Below, one piece after another: positions 11,829-23,370 of a DNA stretch of 64,000 nucleotides. The notes under the pieces were generated by a model. It was not told where the DNA came from, made no database searches, and saw nothing but the letters and a program-made list of their open reading frames with translations. The position numbers and the translations under genes are program-made. This stretch comes from Seiridium cupressi (Eukaryota > Ascomycota > Sordariomycetes > Amphisphaeriales > Sporocadaceae): the NCBI GenBank assembly GCA_036674765.1, contig JARVKI010000005.1, forward strand, positions 186,001 through 250,000, in the 5' to 3' direction. How positions within the stretch are numbered: position 1 is the first letter of the stretch; each line of letters opens with the position of its first letter.

Positions 11829-13218
11829 AATTTCCCGGGGAGGGCGCCATGATGCTTAAGATCAGTGCGTATAAAGCAAAACACTGGACAACGACTGGCC
11901 AATTCGTCCGGATGTCATCGAGTTATGAATGATACCACGTGGGCCACTTTCCCCCTTGCGCAACCCCCTTTAACCTTTTCCGCCTCTACGTCCGCAACAG
12001 CGTCAACCATCATGCATCTGCAGGGGTCCTGATAGTTGAGGGGCGAATAGGGCGGATTTGCCTGTATGAGTGCAGTTGGTATAATTGCACCACTGGCGAG
12101 AAGTCACCCAGTTCTCAGTCATTCGATACACACAAAAATATTGCTTATGGGATTCGAAAACAGCGCAGAGAGGAAATAGTCGACAGAATAAAGTTTCTAT
12201 CTAGTAGATGAGGGCTAGAAAAGATGAGCGATAATCGGCGGGAGCTCGACCGGAAGAACTTTAACGGCGGCCCGGTCGCACGATCATCTGCTGTGATGAA
12301 ACTCGTGATTGGCCGAATGCTACTGTAATATCAAGGTGCAGCATATGTACGGGTCCCTCATTTGAACCGTTACCTCGGTTCCAGTCTGTCGGGTCAGAAG
12401 ACGTAAGCCGCTTGAGCCGTATGAGCGAGTCGTACAAGACACAAGACAACGGTACTAAAGTGTGCGGACTTCATGACTAAACTGCAATGAACCAATGTTG
12501 AGTTAAGGACGGTTTTGGGTCATTCGTGGGCTTAGTTGAGACGCGCATCCGAATAGCAAGCCTGGGCGCGGGTACACTCAGCTCAGATCATCGCCGAGAT
12601 CGAGCATATGCGGCAAGGGATGTGCTACTTTAGTCAGCTAGTCGATCGCATCCCATCAGCTCGCAAGGATTCTTCTCAGCTGGTGTTAAGCCTCCTAAAT
12701 TTAATGTACAGGTTGGCAGGGGCAAATGAGAGTGAACGGAGGCCCACGGATGTACTGTTCCGCAGGCACTTCCACTCGCCTTCAAAGAAATGGTCGTCCT
12801 ATCAGTGTACTATAAACTGCAGTTGGTCACAATCTGGTTCAAGGCGCTGGGCGTAGACTTTCCCGTCAACGTGGAGTACCCATAGGAGGGCGCGGGTGGC
12901 GACCGTTGTCATTAATGACAGAAAAGCCCGGTCACTGACATTGATACCCCTTCGTATTGAGACAAAATCCTGGCAAACATGGTTTTTGATGCTCCTGGAC
13001 CAAAAGGTTAAAAGGCCCCTGTTCGCCAAACATGTGTTTGTGTGATTCCTCGGTTTGCATGCAACAATTATTGGTTACCGGGGAAATTATCCCTGAAATG
13101 TTTGCTTATACAGCACTTACTAGTAAGTGCAATGATTTTGACTCCGATGTATTTGAACTATCCAGCAGTCAGTCGCTCAAAATTGGGATCCGTAGCCTTG
13201 ATCAACGGATAAATAACC
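11829..13218. other. Intergenic
   Basis: No gene recognised. It holds the upstream regions of the divergently oriented O-methyltransferase remnant and the rhodopsin-like gene. Confidence 0.45.
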
Positions 13219-14568
13219 ATGGCCGACTCGAGTGTCGACTTGACCGAGAGTCGATCCTCGGAAATCATCACTATCGCAAGCGCATTCACCGGCATCGCTA
13301 CTGCGACGGTGGGTCTGAAGATTTTCGCTCGAGCACGCATCGATGTCCACACGGTCGGATGGGATGACTTCTTCATCTTCCTCTCGCTGGTGCGTGTTTT
13401 GAATTCTCAATTCGATCAGCTCAAAGACTCACGATGTCTAGTAGGTGTTCAGCATACTTGCTGCCTTCCTGGTGTCAAATTCGGCCCATATGGGCTTCGG
13501 CCGTCACATAGCAGCGGTTCTAGCTGAGCTTGATGGCGCGAAGCTTTCGCTCGAGATAGCGTTCTATCAAATGATAGGCTATCGTAGGTGACAATCGAAG
13601 TAGAGCGCAATATGACAATAGCTAACCGGCCAACTTTCAACATTGGGTCGTTCAGTTTCCCGAACATATCCATCGCCATCCTCGTCGATAATCTTCTAGA
13701 TCCCAACCTTTGGCGCACCAGAGCACTTTTTACGCTGGTCACACTCCAGGTCATGTTCGCGTTTCTCTCGGTGTTGATTCTGTTTTTGATGTGCCGGCCA
13801 GTGGAGTATCTCTGGGATAAGTCCCTCGGCGGCAGCTGCTGGAGCGCAAGCGTCATGAACGATTTCTCCTACTGGCTCAGCGCATATACAGCCTTTACCG
13901 ATATCGTCTTGGCCATCATACCCATTGTAGCATTCTGGAAAATGCAAATGAGGTTGCGAATCAAGCTGGGAGTGTGCATCATGATGGGATTGACATTCAT
14001 ATCTGCAATATTCACAATCATCGAAGCGACCTATCTGTGGTTATTATTCGGAGCAGAGGATCCACGTCAGTCACGATGGCCCATTATGAAAAAGTTGCGT
14101 CTGTTGACACATTCTAGTCTATGAACTCCCAACTCTGGTCATCTGGGGCTTGTAAGTGTGTTTTGGTCAATGCAGGCGTCTAGGCTGGAACAAAACATCG
14201 TCATCGTTGCCGCGTGCATCCCGACTCTACGGCCGTTCTTCCAAAAAGCGTTCAAGAGCCAGAAACCATCGCAGGAAGATGCACAATCCATATCGTCAAC
14301 CCCGACCATCAGCACATACTTCCGCAATAGGTCGAACAAGCACACAAAGTCGGTCTCGGAATTGCCGCTCGACGACATCAGATCCAGCTACGCGAGATGG
14401 AGCGGATCCCATGATGGCGGGTCTCAAATACCCGAGCCTCGAGAGGATAGCTCGGCTAAAGCAGACGGTATCATGCGGACTGTTACTGTGAGTATGGAGT
14501 TGGATGACAATCAGCAAGACAGGGAATGCATGAGAGACGATCGTATCGTACTAGCTCCCCTGCGATAG
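13219..14568 (+). CDS. PTH11/rhodopsin-like fungal integral membrane protein, frame probably broken
   Basis: Exons 13219-13389, 13445-13587, 13656-14065 and one from 14118, all with consistent phases. The product has a short extracellular N-terminus, a first helix (IITIASAFTGIATATVGLKI), the family motif GWDDFFIFL, and further hydrophobic helices (LFTLVTLQVMFAFLSVLILF, FTDIVLAIIPIVAFW, GVCIMMGLTFISAIFTI). The CRPVEYLWD and SYWLSAYTAFTD stretches are typical of the fungal rhodopsin-like domain of PTH11-related proteins. The domain should run YELPTLVIWG then NIVIVAACIPTLRP, but the first part ends in TAA at 14153-14155 and the second lies in another frame. The 24 nt that look like an intron (GTAAGT to GCAG) are too short to splice and would not correct the frame. 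A charged cytoplasmic tail follows to the stop at 14566-14568. Either this is a pseudogene or one base is wrong. Confidence 0.65.
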
Positions 14569-17415
14569 CCGTGCGAGTAGGTCGGGAAATATTCAAAGAC
14601 AATTATACGAAATTCTAAGTTTTTTCTTGCGGAAGTAGGAAAATTGGCTTCTATCAGCTGTGAAGTTCTGGTTCTAGAGTTGTTTCTGTCCATGCTGCGT
14701 AACTTTAGTTTGTCTTTACAAATAAAATAGAAAAGAATTTCCGTCAGGCTGGTATCACATGGTTTCCCTCTTCCAAGAGAATCGAGCTAAAATGAAGGTA
14801 ATGTCTATTCTGTTCTTGAAATTCTGCGGACAATGTTCCTGGAATAGGAGGACACTGATTTCCGGTCTTGAGTTTCACCGCAAGCCCATGTACACAAGAA
14901 ACTTTTCCCCAACAGTCGGACCAGACTTAATATTTATAATAATATAATAAAGACCTTATTCTACGAGTTCTCACGATCACACTATCCGACATAGATCATC
15001 AAAAAACTTCATTTTGGCTTCGAACCGCCTGTCGCTCTTAGTTCCTAAGTATCTCATAACTTTACCCTTCAAAGTACAAAAGCCTTACTGCGATACTCTT
15101 TTCATTAATTGGGGTTTCTACCCAATATTACGCTCTGCTAGCTACTCCAAACTCTAGGGCTTTGCCATGTCTTTGATGCCACTCACCTTCATCGCAAAGA
15201 CTGTATTTACCGGTAACGCAGCTAGGCGCCTATCATTGGAGAAACTACGACCGAGACCTGCCCGAAAGCAATTTACATAGGAATTGTACATGGTTTTGGA
15301 TGGAGTCACGGTATTATCATGATCAACTTCCCAGACTGCATATAAGCTCAATTTGAGAATGTCTTTTTCCAAATATATTGGGTGGACGTCTCCCATGAGG
15401 GCCTTGCTGTGATTCAACTCTGACTTCCAGGCGTCTCTTGAACCAAAATGAGTATGGCCATGGTAGCACGCGTGTATTCCTTAGCTTTAATTATTCGAGG
15501 CACTCTACCGTCTCGGGAGATACGAGACAGACTCATTTTACTCTTCTTAACTTGTTCGCAGCACACCTCAAAAAATGTTGATGATAGTAAGAGGCACCAC
15601 CGCGCAAGCCGCTAGACTGAGTCGCCATGGCCCGGTATCCATTGCCCTCGACACTATCTTCTTTCGCACCAACACACGTAATACTGGGACTAGTATCGTG
15701 CGACTGGTTCCCAAACTTTGCTTGGACCGCAGCATCGTAGCCATCGTACATCTTCGTCCACGCCTTTGCTTCGTCGTCTTCACTTAAGTCTTTCTTCGTA
15801 TGGTGAAAGGTGCTAACAATGATGTTATGATATTATGGTATGTTTACCAATATCAAGCCGCATGCATGCCTTGATTGAATTATGCGTAAGTCAGAGGGTC
15901 TTAACGGTTGAATTACAGATAGTTCAAATCACAAAAGAACTGGATATTGGAAACTGCTGGATGAGACGTCGATTTCCAGCTGTTGGCTTGCGTGTATGCG
16001 GCCCGGTGATATGGTTGCTTTATTTATAGAAAGTGCCCGGATCATTTGTCAAAGAACTCAGCTTTTGGCTGCAGTGTTGAAAGCTGAGCTGTTGGGGTAA
16101 CGATCCGCTTGGAGACAACTGTAGCCCTGGACTCCTTGTCAGGCCGAGGCCGTCATATTTATCTGTGGCGAAGGAATGTCCTGACATTGAATCCGGATCG
16201 GCATTGCGGTCATTTCCCCAAAGGAGATTTTCATGTAACAATGATACGAGGATAGAGAAGAGCTAAAGTGATATGCTAGCAGGTGCCATACCTTGTTCAT
16301 GTGGCCAATCCACGTTCACTAGCCTGCAAGAATCTGACCTCGCCTACTCCCGTTGGAAGGGATGCAAGGAATAGATCCAGCTCTAGTAGACATTCTTACT
16401 TGATTTTTAAGCTTAAGTCCAATTTATGGACAACGTGGAACGGCCCGGTCCCACCAAAGGTAGTGTGTTCGTAAGTCTTTGCTTCAAGATATGCACATAT
16501 TCAGGAGCAGGAAACAAGACATCGTCGCTCTACTACACGAATGATGGTAACGAACAACCCAGGAATCTACAATTTCAATATGTTCCCACACATTTGTAAC
16601 CCATAAGTATTTCTACCAACCACAATGTTACTGCCTAAGAATCTACCATAATTAACATTGACAAATGCTTCTGTGGCAAAATAGGCGCATAAATGAAGGA
16701 GTCGAGTATGATCTGAGCTTGAGATGTGTGGCGCACGGGCACTATCCACCTCCCATTATAGTCTATTAATGGTCGTGTCTTCTATATGGCCAATACCACC
16801 GATATGAACGGGAGAAAGTCTTCTCCCCTTGGACTCTACTGCAGAATTCAGGAGCGCGAGTCAGACTAGTAAATTGCCATGCTGGTACGGAAAGTAATTT
16901 TTCCGATGAAACTCCTCGTTTCAATAGTGTGAGTATACTTTTCTTAATACATATTCCTCTTCACTCTCCCCTCTAAATCCACGTTAAAGTCCTCTTTATG
17001 AATTTTGGCAAGAAAAATTTAACAATACTACCGGGTTTGTCCGAGGGTAGCATCATGTTTGTGAAGCTCATTATTAGCACTGAATAAGCCCGGAATTGTG
17101 AGCATGTTTAGTTTAACGACATGTAGTATTGCTTGATTGCTTAGGACATATGTTGACAGAGCCATACGCGGATCTGGAGATTTATTGGTTGTATTCCCTG
17201 TATTCTCTCCCTTTAACACGACTAGTACGTCCTAGACCCCGTGCTTGGTCATGTGCAAGCATCTATACCAAAATCTCTAATAGTTTCTAGTCACGCTCAA
17301 TATAGTAATTAGAGATCCCCCAACGAAAGATAACAATTATAAATTTAGTTTTCCGTGCGTCATATGGACTAAGCGACAAATCTTGCTCATTTTTCTTGTG
17401 CACTTTTGCCTTCTC
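14569..17415. other. AT-rich intergenic region with coding-like remnants
   Basis: About 2.8 kb, visibly AT-richer than the flanks. Apart from the minus-strand segment at about 15154-15826 (listed separately) nothing is recognised. A minus-strand frame at 16020-16241 looks compositionally coding but has no ATG and no known domain. Confidence 0.4.
15154..15826 (-). other. Unrecognised coding-like remnant or partial gene
   Basis: Two minus-strand frames look protein-coding. The upstream part (to about 15533) reads LSEDDEAKAWTKMYDGYDAA through a Cys-containing stretch to SSGLRGGASYYHQHF. The downstream part (15154 to about 15430) reads SELNHSKALMGDVHPIYLEK to the stop at 15154. They could be joined by an intron of about 118 nt (donor GTAAAA, acceptor TGGAAG) in phase 0, but the sites are weak. 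No in-frame start with a signal peptide was found upstream, where the frame hits TAA. Family not recognised; this may be a truncated gene in an AT-rich region. Confidence 0.3.
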
Positions 17416-18533
17416 CTAAGCTTGTTTGTTTGGGCGGTACATACGATCCCCGCGTTGTGCATAATCGAGACCCTGGGCGATTACCTCCAGTGGGTTGGTC
17501 CCTGGCTGGGCAGCAGTAAGTTTTGTAACGAATATGTCCGCTCTTTCGGATTTCTCAGCAGTCGTCCTCCCATCCAGGTTACCTGCCGGGGGTTCCAGAG
17601 CCGCTTCGTCCAGATCTTGACGAATAGCTTTGTCAAAGGCGGCGAGCTTCCCGTCCTCGACTTCCATTCTCTTCTGTGCCGCTCGGCCGGAAATAGCAAG
17701 TCTCATAAACTCCCTGTCCTGCTTTTTGCCATATTCTGCTGTTTGCTGGCAAATCAGGCTATACCAGCTGGGCCAACGAGTCTGAAATTCAGAACTGGCC
17801 TGATATATGTCGCCATGAGCACAGGTAAGCCACCGAGTTACCACATAGAATGTCACTGGTTCCCGAATTGGTTGGGCCCCAAAATAGGCGTCGAATGCTT
17901 TGGCTATGGGCACAAGGCTCGACAGGAGCTTCTTATTGTACAGCTTGATAGAGAAGTCGTGGAGCTGGCCAAAAGCTGCTAGTTCCTGCTCGATGCTGTC
18001 TTTGGAGGCGCCATGCCCTATCAAGCTCGGGTAAGCCTCATTACCTAGGTTGTGTCAGCTCCGGCGTCGACCGCGCGGGGTCTTGCTGACTCTGATAGAT
18101 AGACTCGAGCTCCTGATTAATAAAGTCCACGTCGACGGCTCGAATGTCACTGACGAGATAGCTGATCAAGCCGACAAGTTTCTTTAATTTAGCCTGGACT
18201 GTGCCATTGTCATCGTCTTCACTACACATGACGAGCTCGACGACGATGTATCGCAGGATGGCAGCAAAATAAGCCCGCCGCCGCTCTGTTTCCTTCAGTC
18301 AAGAGCCTTGAATGGTTGTAAGAAATCCTACCTCGGGTCACGCTTGAGGGTGGTGTGTTGAGCTGCCTTTTGACTACCGCCTCACATGCGTCGACGGATA
18401 GAGCAACCCAATCGTAGAGATCAGCGATGGTGTTCTCAAAGTCGTTGCACTCGGCGGGTGTGAGATCTCGTGCGGACCAATCTGTGGTCCAGTGCGACTC
18501 CTCGACTGTAGCGTGCGTCTTGGGACCTTCCAT
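17416..18533 (-). CDS. Hypothetical protein, 3 exons, 340 aa
   Basis: Exons 18332-18533 (ATG 18531-18533), 18045-18285 and 17416-17995. Introns are 46 and 49 nt (GTAGGA...ACAG and GTAATG...ACAG) and phases 1 and 2 rejoin to a single open frame ending in a stop at 17416-17418. The protein is mainly helical and charged, with Trp-rich N-terminal segments (WTTDWSARDLTP, DLYDWVALSVDAC) and a long C-terminal helical region rich in Glu/Ala/Lys (QKRMEVEDGKLAAFDKAIRQ). No signal peptide, membrane segment or catalytic motif is visible. The pattern vaguely recalls fungal helical N-terminal domains found in heterokaryon-incompatibility and STAND proteins, but I cannot assign it. The correct splice pattern rests only on frame continuity. 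Confidence 0.6.
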
Positions 18534-19825
18534 ACGAACTGTTTGGCTTTGACAAATGCGATGTTGGCCCGCAAGACGGAATGGGAACAGGTTTGTGAGT
18601 TCGCCACAGCGCAGGAGGGTAATGGCCTTTGGTAAGTTTCATCGCAGTCATGTTCGATGCTCCACCGTTGGGCAGTGCCTGCCATAGGGAAATCACGTGG
18701 AAGCACGGACGATGTCGCCTCAAGTGAGGCCTAAATTTGCAGTGCAACGACCGTGGGTCGCGTCCTACTTTTTCTGTTGCCTTGATCTTAGCACCCGGCC
18801 AGTCTAAGCGGGCGCACCAATCATAGCTCCAAAGCCAAGCATCACGACCAGTGAAGAAAGGGAGCCATGCAGGCTAATGGGCACTCAATCTGGGGGGACG
18901 GATGCGTATTGAGTGGTGAAGAAGGAGGAGAGAAGCTCTAGCTCTAGGCCGTCTGTCCTATCTACAGGAAAGCGCACAGAACATGTGGGTTCTCATCGCA
19001 GGCATTCAAGCTTTGGTGGTTAGCGCCCCAGTTCGTTGGGTATTTTCGTATACTTCGACAGTGTCGTGGCTGTTGTTTTTATGTAAGCTACAACATGGAG
19101 GCTGTCGAAACGTTAGTTGCGGGGCATATCTGAACGTGTGCTGAAGGTTGACGTGACTTTGAACGTAGTGTATATATATTGAGCTACTAGCTACCTTAGT
19201 CATTCGACATTGTTGATAACATTAGAGGTCATGTGTCCTCCGCGACCGTTGTGGTACAGCGATATTGGTAGCAAGCAGGGCTGGAAAGTTGACAGGCAAG
19301 GAGTTTGCCATCACGACAAATCCAAATTGCCGCGCTTTCATGAATTGACGTTAGCAGGCGGATATTGAGCCTTTACGATAACAAGAACGCGAAGCTTAAT
19401 ATGATCAGTCGTCCGGCACTAAAAAAAACATATTACCCACCCACGCAATGACGGGCTGTCCAATAAAGCTGGGGATTGTTCGATATCGCAGTTTGCAACT
19501 CCCCTGTTTACATAACATTGTGTTATCTCCCGAACTTATGCGCAGGTTGTGCACCGGCGGCCCCACTAAAGGCTGACCTCCGAATCACGACATTCCAGCC
19601 CTCACTTGCGATAAGGAATCCAGAGCCTCTCCCGACCGCCTGGGCTAATCTCATTACGAAACCCGTCGTCTCGGTCCTCGTCAGCTGAAGCTCGATATCT
19701 CACGATGCCGAGGTAGTATCGCCACTCTCTGTCGTCCAACACCGGAAATCACCGTGTCCAAACTGTGTTGGTGTTCTTCAGCCCTCATATAAGGTTTGCG
19801 GTGTGCCCGCCGCCCCCTTGCCAGC
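18534..19825. other. Intergenic, upstream region of amino-acid permease
   Basis: No gene recognised. The right half carries the putative permease promoter with HGATAR motifs (listed separately). Confidence 0.45.
19214..19614 (+). promoter_or_regulatory. Candidate GATA-factor sites upstream of permease
   Basis: Three HGATAR motifs occur on the plus strand: TGATAA at 19214-19219, CGATAA at 19376-19381 and CGATAA at 19609-19614, about 610 to 210 nt before the permease ATG. AreA/NIT2-type GATA factors bind HGATAR and activate amino-acid permeases under nitrogen limitation. The count is only modestly above chance, so this is a hypothesis. Confidence 0.3.
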
Positions 19826-21638
19826 ATGCCCGAGGACACGGAGTTAAGCCGGCCACTCCTCACTGCCATGGACCCTAAGGACCAGTTTACCAGCCACTAT
19901 GGCGCCGTTGCCCCAGATCACAACGTGGAGAGCGGCATCATCTCCAGCAGCGGAGGACACGATCATGACGGAGATCTCGTGACCGCCGAAGAGAACCAAA
20001 ATCTCAAGCGCGGCCTTCAGCAGCGTCATCTGTCTATGCTTGGTATTGCCGGCGCCATTGGCACGGGACTATTTCTCGGTCTTGGAGGCGCCGTGCAAAC
20101 GGCCGGTCCGCTGGGTGCCTTGCTTGGATACGCTGTCATTGGCCTTGTCGTGTGCGCTGTTCAATTCGCCCTGGGGGAGGTCGCCGCATTATTACCCGTT
20201 ACTGGTGCATTTGTACGACATGCCGAGTTTCTGGTCGATCCTGCGCTGGGCTTTGCCATTGGCTGGAATTTGGTCTATGGGAACATCTTATCTATTCCCA
20301 CCGAAACCACGGCGATTGTCGTCCTGTTTCAATTCTGGTGGGAAGAGGTCAATCCAGCTGTGTGGATCATCATCTTCATTGTCCTTACGGCAGCTGTGGG
20401 CTTCTCGTTCATTCGCGTCTTTGGAGAGATCGAGTTTGTTTTCGCCATGATCAAGATCCTGCTTGTGATCTTCCTGATCATTTTGGGATTGGTTATCAAT
20501 CTTGGTGGCATCCCAGGGACGGAGAGAATCGGCTTCAGGTACTGGCAGGACCCCGGGCCCTTTGTTGAGCTGCTTCCCATCGCCTCTGGCAACTGGGGCA
20601 AGTTCCTGGGGTTCTGGAGTGTCATGACGGGTGCGGTTTTCTCCTTTGCAGGCGTTGAATCACTAGCTATGGCAGCCGCTGAGGCCAGAAATCCGAAGCG
20701 TGCAATCCCCAGGGCTTGTAAACGCGTATTCGCTCGGATTGTCATCTTCTATATTCTAGCTGTTCTAATTGTGGGCATGCTCGTTGCAAGCGACGATGAG
20801 CGTCTCGACGACGAGTCCGGAACTGCCGCCCAAAGTCCCTTTGTCATTGCCGCGTCAGCTGCTGGTATCTCTGCCATTCCTTCTGTCGTCAATGCCATAG
20901 TCATTACCTCGGCATGGTCAGCATCGAACCAGGCTCTTCTCACTGGAACGCGTGTGCTTTATGGACTCGCCCTCAAGGGTCAAGCTCCCAAGGTCTTCCT
21001 GCGGACAACGTCATGGGGTGTGCCGTATGTGTGCGTGTCTCTCTACGTTGTCTTCATGTTCTTGAGCTTCATGAGCTTGAGCAATGGTGCATACACCGTG
21101 TTCTGGTGGCTTGTGGACCTCACGGCAGCTGGCGTGTTGATCAGCTGGTCGACAATTTTGCTGAATCATCTGAGATTAAAGATGGCGCTCCAGAAGCAAG
21201 GCATTGATGCCAACCGACTGCCCTGGAACAACTCGTGGACCTGTAAGTCAAGCCTGACTCATGTGATTTGGCAATTTTGCTAACTTGAATTAGTTTATAG
21301 TTCCGCTGTCGGCTTGTTCATGTGCCTTCTAATCCTGTTTACGGGCGGTTTTGTCGTCTTCTGTGATGGGCAGTGGGATACCGCTACGTTCATATCCTCG
21401 TACTTGTAAGTGTCTAGAATGGGAACGTACACGGCTCCAAGCTTCTAACATCATTGCCAGGGATATCCCACTTGTGCTTTGCGCTTATCTTATTTGGAAA
21501 TTCATCAAGAAAACCAAGATCGTGCCGCTTGAGAGCATACCGCTCGTTGAGGCTCTTGCACAAGCTGATCAGTACCCAGAGGACCCGGAAGAGAAGTCAA
21601 AGGGTGCTCTGAGACTTGTCAGTTGGATATGGGATTAG
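19826..21638 (+). CDS. Amino-acid permease (APC superfamily, 568 aa)
   Basis: Exons 19826-21242, 21294-21405 and 21461-21638; introns of 51 and 55 nt with GTAAGT donors and TTAG/CCAG acceptors, phases 1 and 2. The first ATG (19826) follows a leader and is in frame; a second Met at residue 15 could also serve. The N-terminal tail is hydrophilic (about 70 residues). The canonical amino-acid-permease entry motif RGLQQRHLSMLGIAGAIGTG then leads into about 12 hydrophobic helices. The family signature around FGEIEFVFAMIKI is present, as is the FSFAGVESLAMAAAEARNPK loop. It should be a plasma-membrane proton/amino-acid symporter; substrate cannot be read from sequence. The cytoplasmic C-tail ends in WIWD. 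It is intact and not clustered with other nitrogen genes here. Confidence 0.92.
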
Positions 21639-22381
21639 ACTTTAAGCCAGCTAGAGTAAACATCAATCTAGAACATAGAAGAACCAAATTATAAGGAGAT
21701 TGTGTCGCATGATCGCAAACACCTGTATGACGGTGGAATTCGTCGGTGCAAATCACAAACTACGACCGAGGAAAACGGATGCACCGTAAATGGAGTAGAG
21801 AGACTTCAAGTCAATCCAAGGCGCGTCCAGCAGTGCCTGTGTACGTCAATTGAAGTTGATATCACAACGAAAGTTTAAGTGCACGTTGTATCGTGTCGTA
21901 ACGAGATCTCACTCTTCTGAATTTGATCGTGGCGATCCGATGCAAATCTGCGGGTTTCAATACAACCTAAGACTGCAGTTATTAGAGCATCAAGCACGAG
22001 CATTTTCTAGTACCACATCCTTGATTCTTACCGGAAGCCAAGAGATATAATCAATATTCTGACAAGCCAGTGATTGATGATTTTATTCGTGAGCTGGCCT
22101 TCATATTCCTTATCGATTAGCAGACGGTAGAGGCCGACTCAGAAGTCAGAGGTGGCCTGTGCACCTCAAGCCCTCGCCCAAGGGTTAGCTCGCCTAATCG
22201 GGCTTAGAGTCCACAAATCTTGAGTCTGGCAACTGCGAGCGCCAAATTCCAAACGGCAGTCACGGGTCCTCAAGCGACTTCACCAATTTTGAGCCCCTCT
22301 CGATTTTTTGCAACCTCCATTTCCTTTCGCCCAGCGACTGATACTAACCGACCATCACCACAGCAGGAAACTCGAGTCAAG
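21639..22381. other. Intergenic, includes eL19 promoter and 5' UTR
   Basis: No further gene seen. The sequence just before the eL19 start is CT/A-rich, as expected for a ribosomal-protein leader. Confidence 0.5.
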
Positions 22382-23370
22382 ATGTGAGTATTTGCCCAGT
22401 GAGATCTCCCCAGACACCGATATCGACAATCTGCGATAATTATGCCCTTCAATGCGATCCTGGAGATGCATCTCCAGCAGTGCCCGGGGATGATTCAGTT
22501 CGCCCGGATTTTGCTGGAGATCGTCATCAATATTCGACACCACGAAATAGTTTCATCGACATCGCCATCTACGCCGACCGATTGACGCAGCCCCAATCCA
22601 TTCAATCATCTTCTTGGGAGGCAGGAGCATGGGCTGATATTGTTTTTTTTTTTTTCCTCTATAGGGTCAACTTGCGAACCCAGAAGCGCCTGGCCGCCTC
22701 GGTCATCGGCTGCGGCAAGAACAAGATCTGGCTCGACCCCAACGAGGTCAGCGAGATCTCCAACGCCAACTCTCGCCAGACCATCCGCAAGCTCGTCAAG
22801 GATGGCTTGATCATCCAGAAGCCCGTCACCATGCACTCGAGGTCCCGTGCCCGTGAGCTCAACCTTGCCCGCCGCGATGGTCGCCACCGAGGCTTCGGTA
22901 AGCGAAAGGGTACCGCCGACGCTCGTATGCCCAGCCAGGTCCTCTGGATGCGCCGCCTCCGTGTCCTCCGCCGTCTTCTCGTCAAGTACCGTGCCTCCGG
23001 CAAGATCGACAAGCACCTCTACCACGAGCTGTACCACTCGAGCAAGGGTAACACCTTCAAGCACAAGCGAGCATTGGTTGAGCACGTATGTCATTCCCCA
23101 AGCGCAGATTTCTTCAAAATGTGTCAACGACAAGTTTCGTTGTATGGAGGTGTCTTTCGAATGTGGTATCTCGATTGCGGAATCATTTGATCGCTGACTT
23201 GACTCCCACTGCAGATCCACCGCGCCAAGGCTGAGAAGGCCCGTGAGCGTGCCCTCAAGGAGGAGATGGATGCCAAGCGTGCGAAGACCAAGGCTGCCCG
23301 TGAGCGTAAGCAGGAGAGAGTGGCTGCCAAGCGGGAGGCTCTGGTCGGTGGTGAGGAGGAGGAGAAATAA
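22382..23370 (+). CDS. RPL19: 60S ribosomal protein eL19 (192 aa)
   Basis: Exons 22382-22383, 22665-23085 and 23215-23370. The initiator codon is split: AT at 22382-22383, then a 281-nt intron (donor GTGAGT, long T tract and CTCTATAG acceptor), then G at 22665. The protein begins [20 protein letters not shown] and continues through the eL19 core [18 protein letters not shown] and [14 protein letters not shown]. It ends with the family's long basic C-terminal helix and an acidic tip. A second intron of 129 nt follows VEH (donor GTATGT, acceptor CTGCAG). Length fits the fungal family. It is a structural protein of the large ribosomal subunit, intact, with strongly biased C-ending codons as expected for high expression. 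Confidence 0.97.

Noticed and set aside
14156..14491. Plus-strand frame downstream of the rhodopsin-like exon as the true continuation
   Set aside because: It is the frame produced by a 24-nt intron, has basic low-complexity sequence and lacks the conserved VAACIPTLRP motif found in the adjacent frame.
22384..22664. Possible box C/D snoRNA in eL19 intron 1
   Set aside because: Box-C-like and box-D-like motifs are about 145 nt apart with no terminal stem; not convincing.
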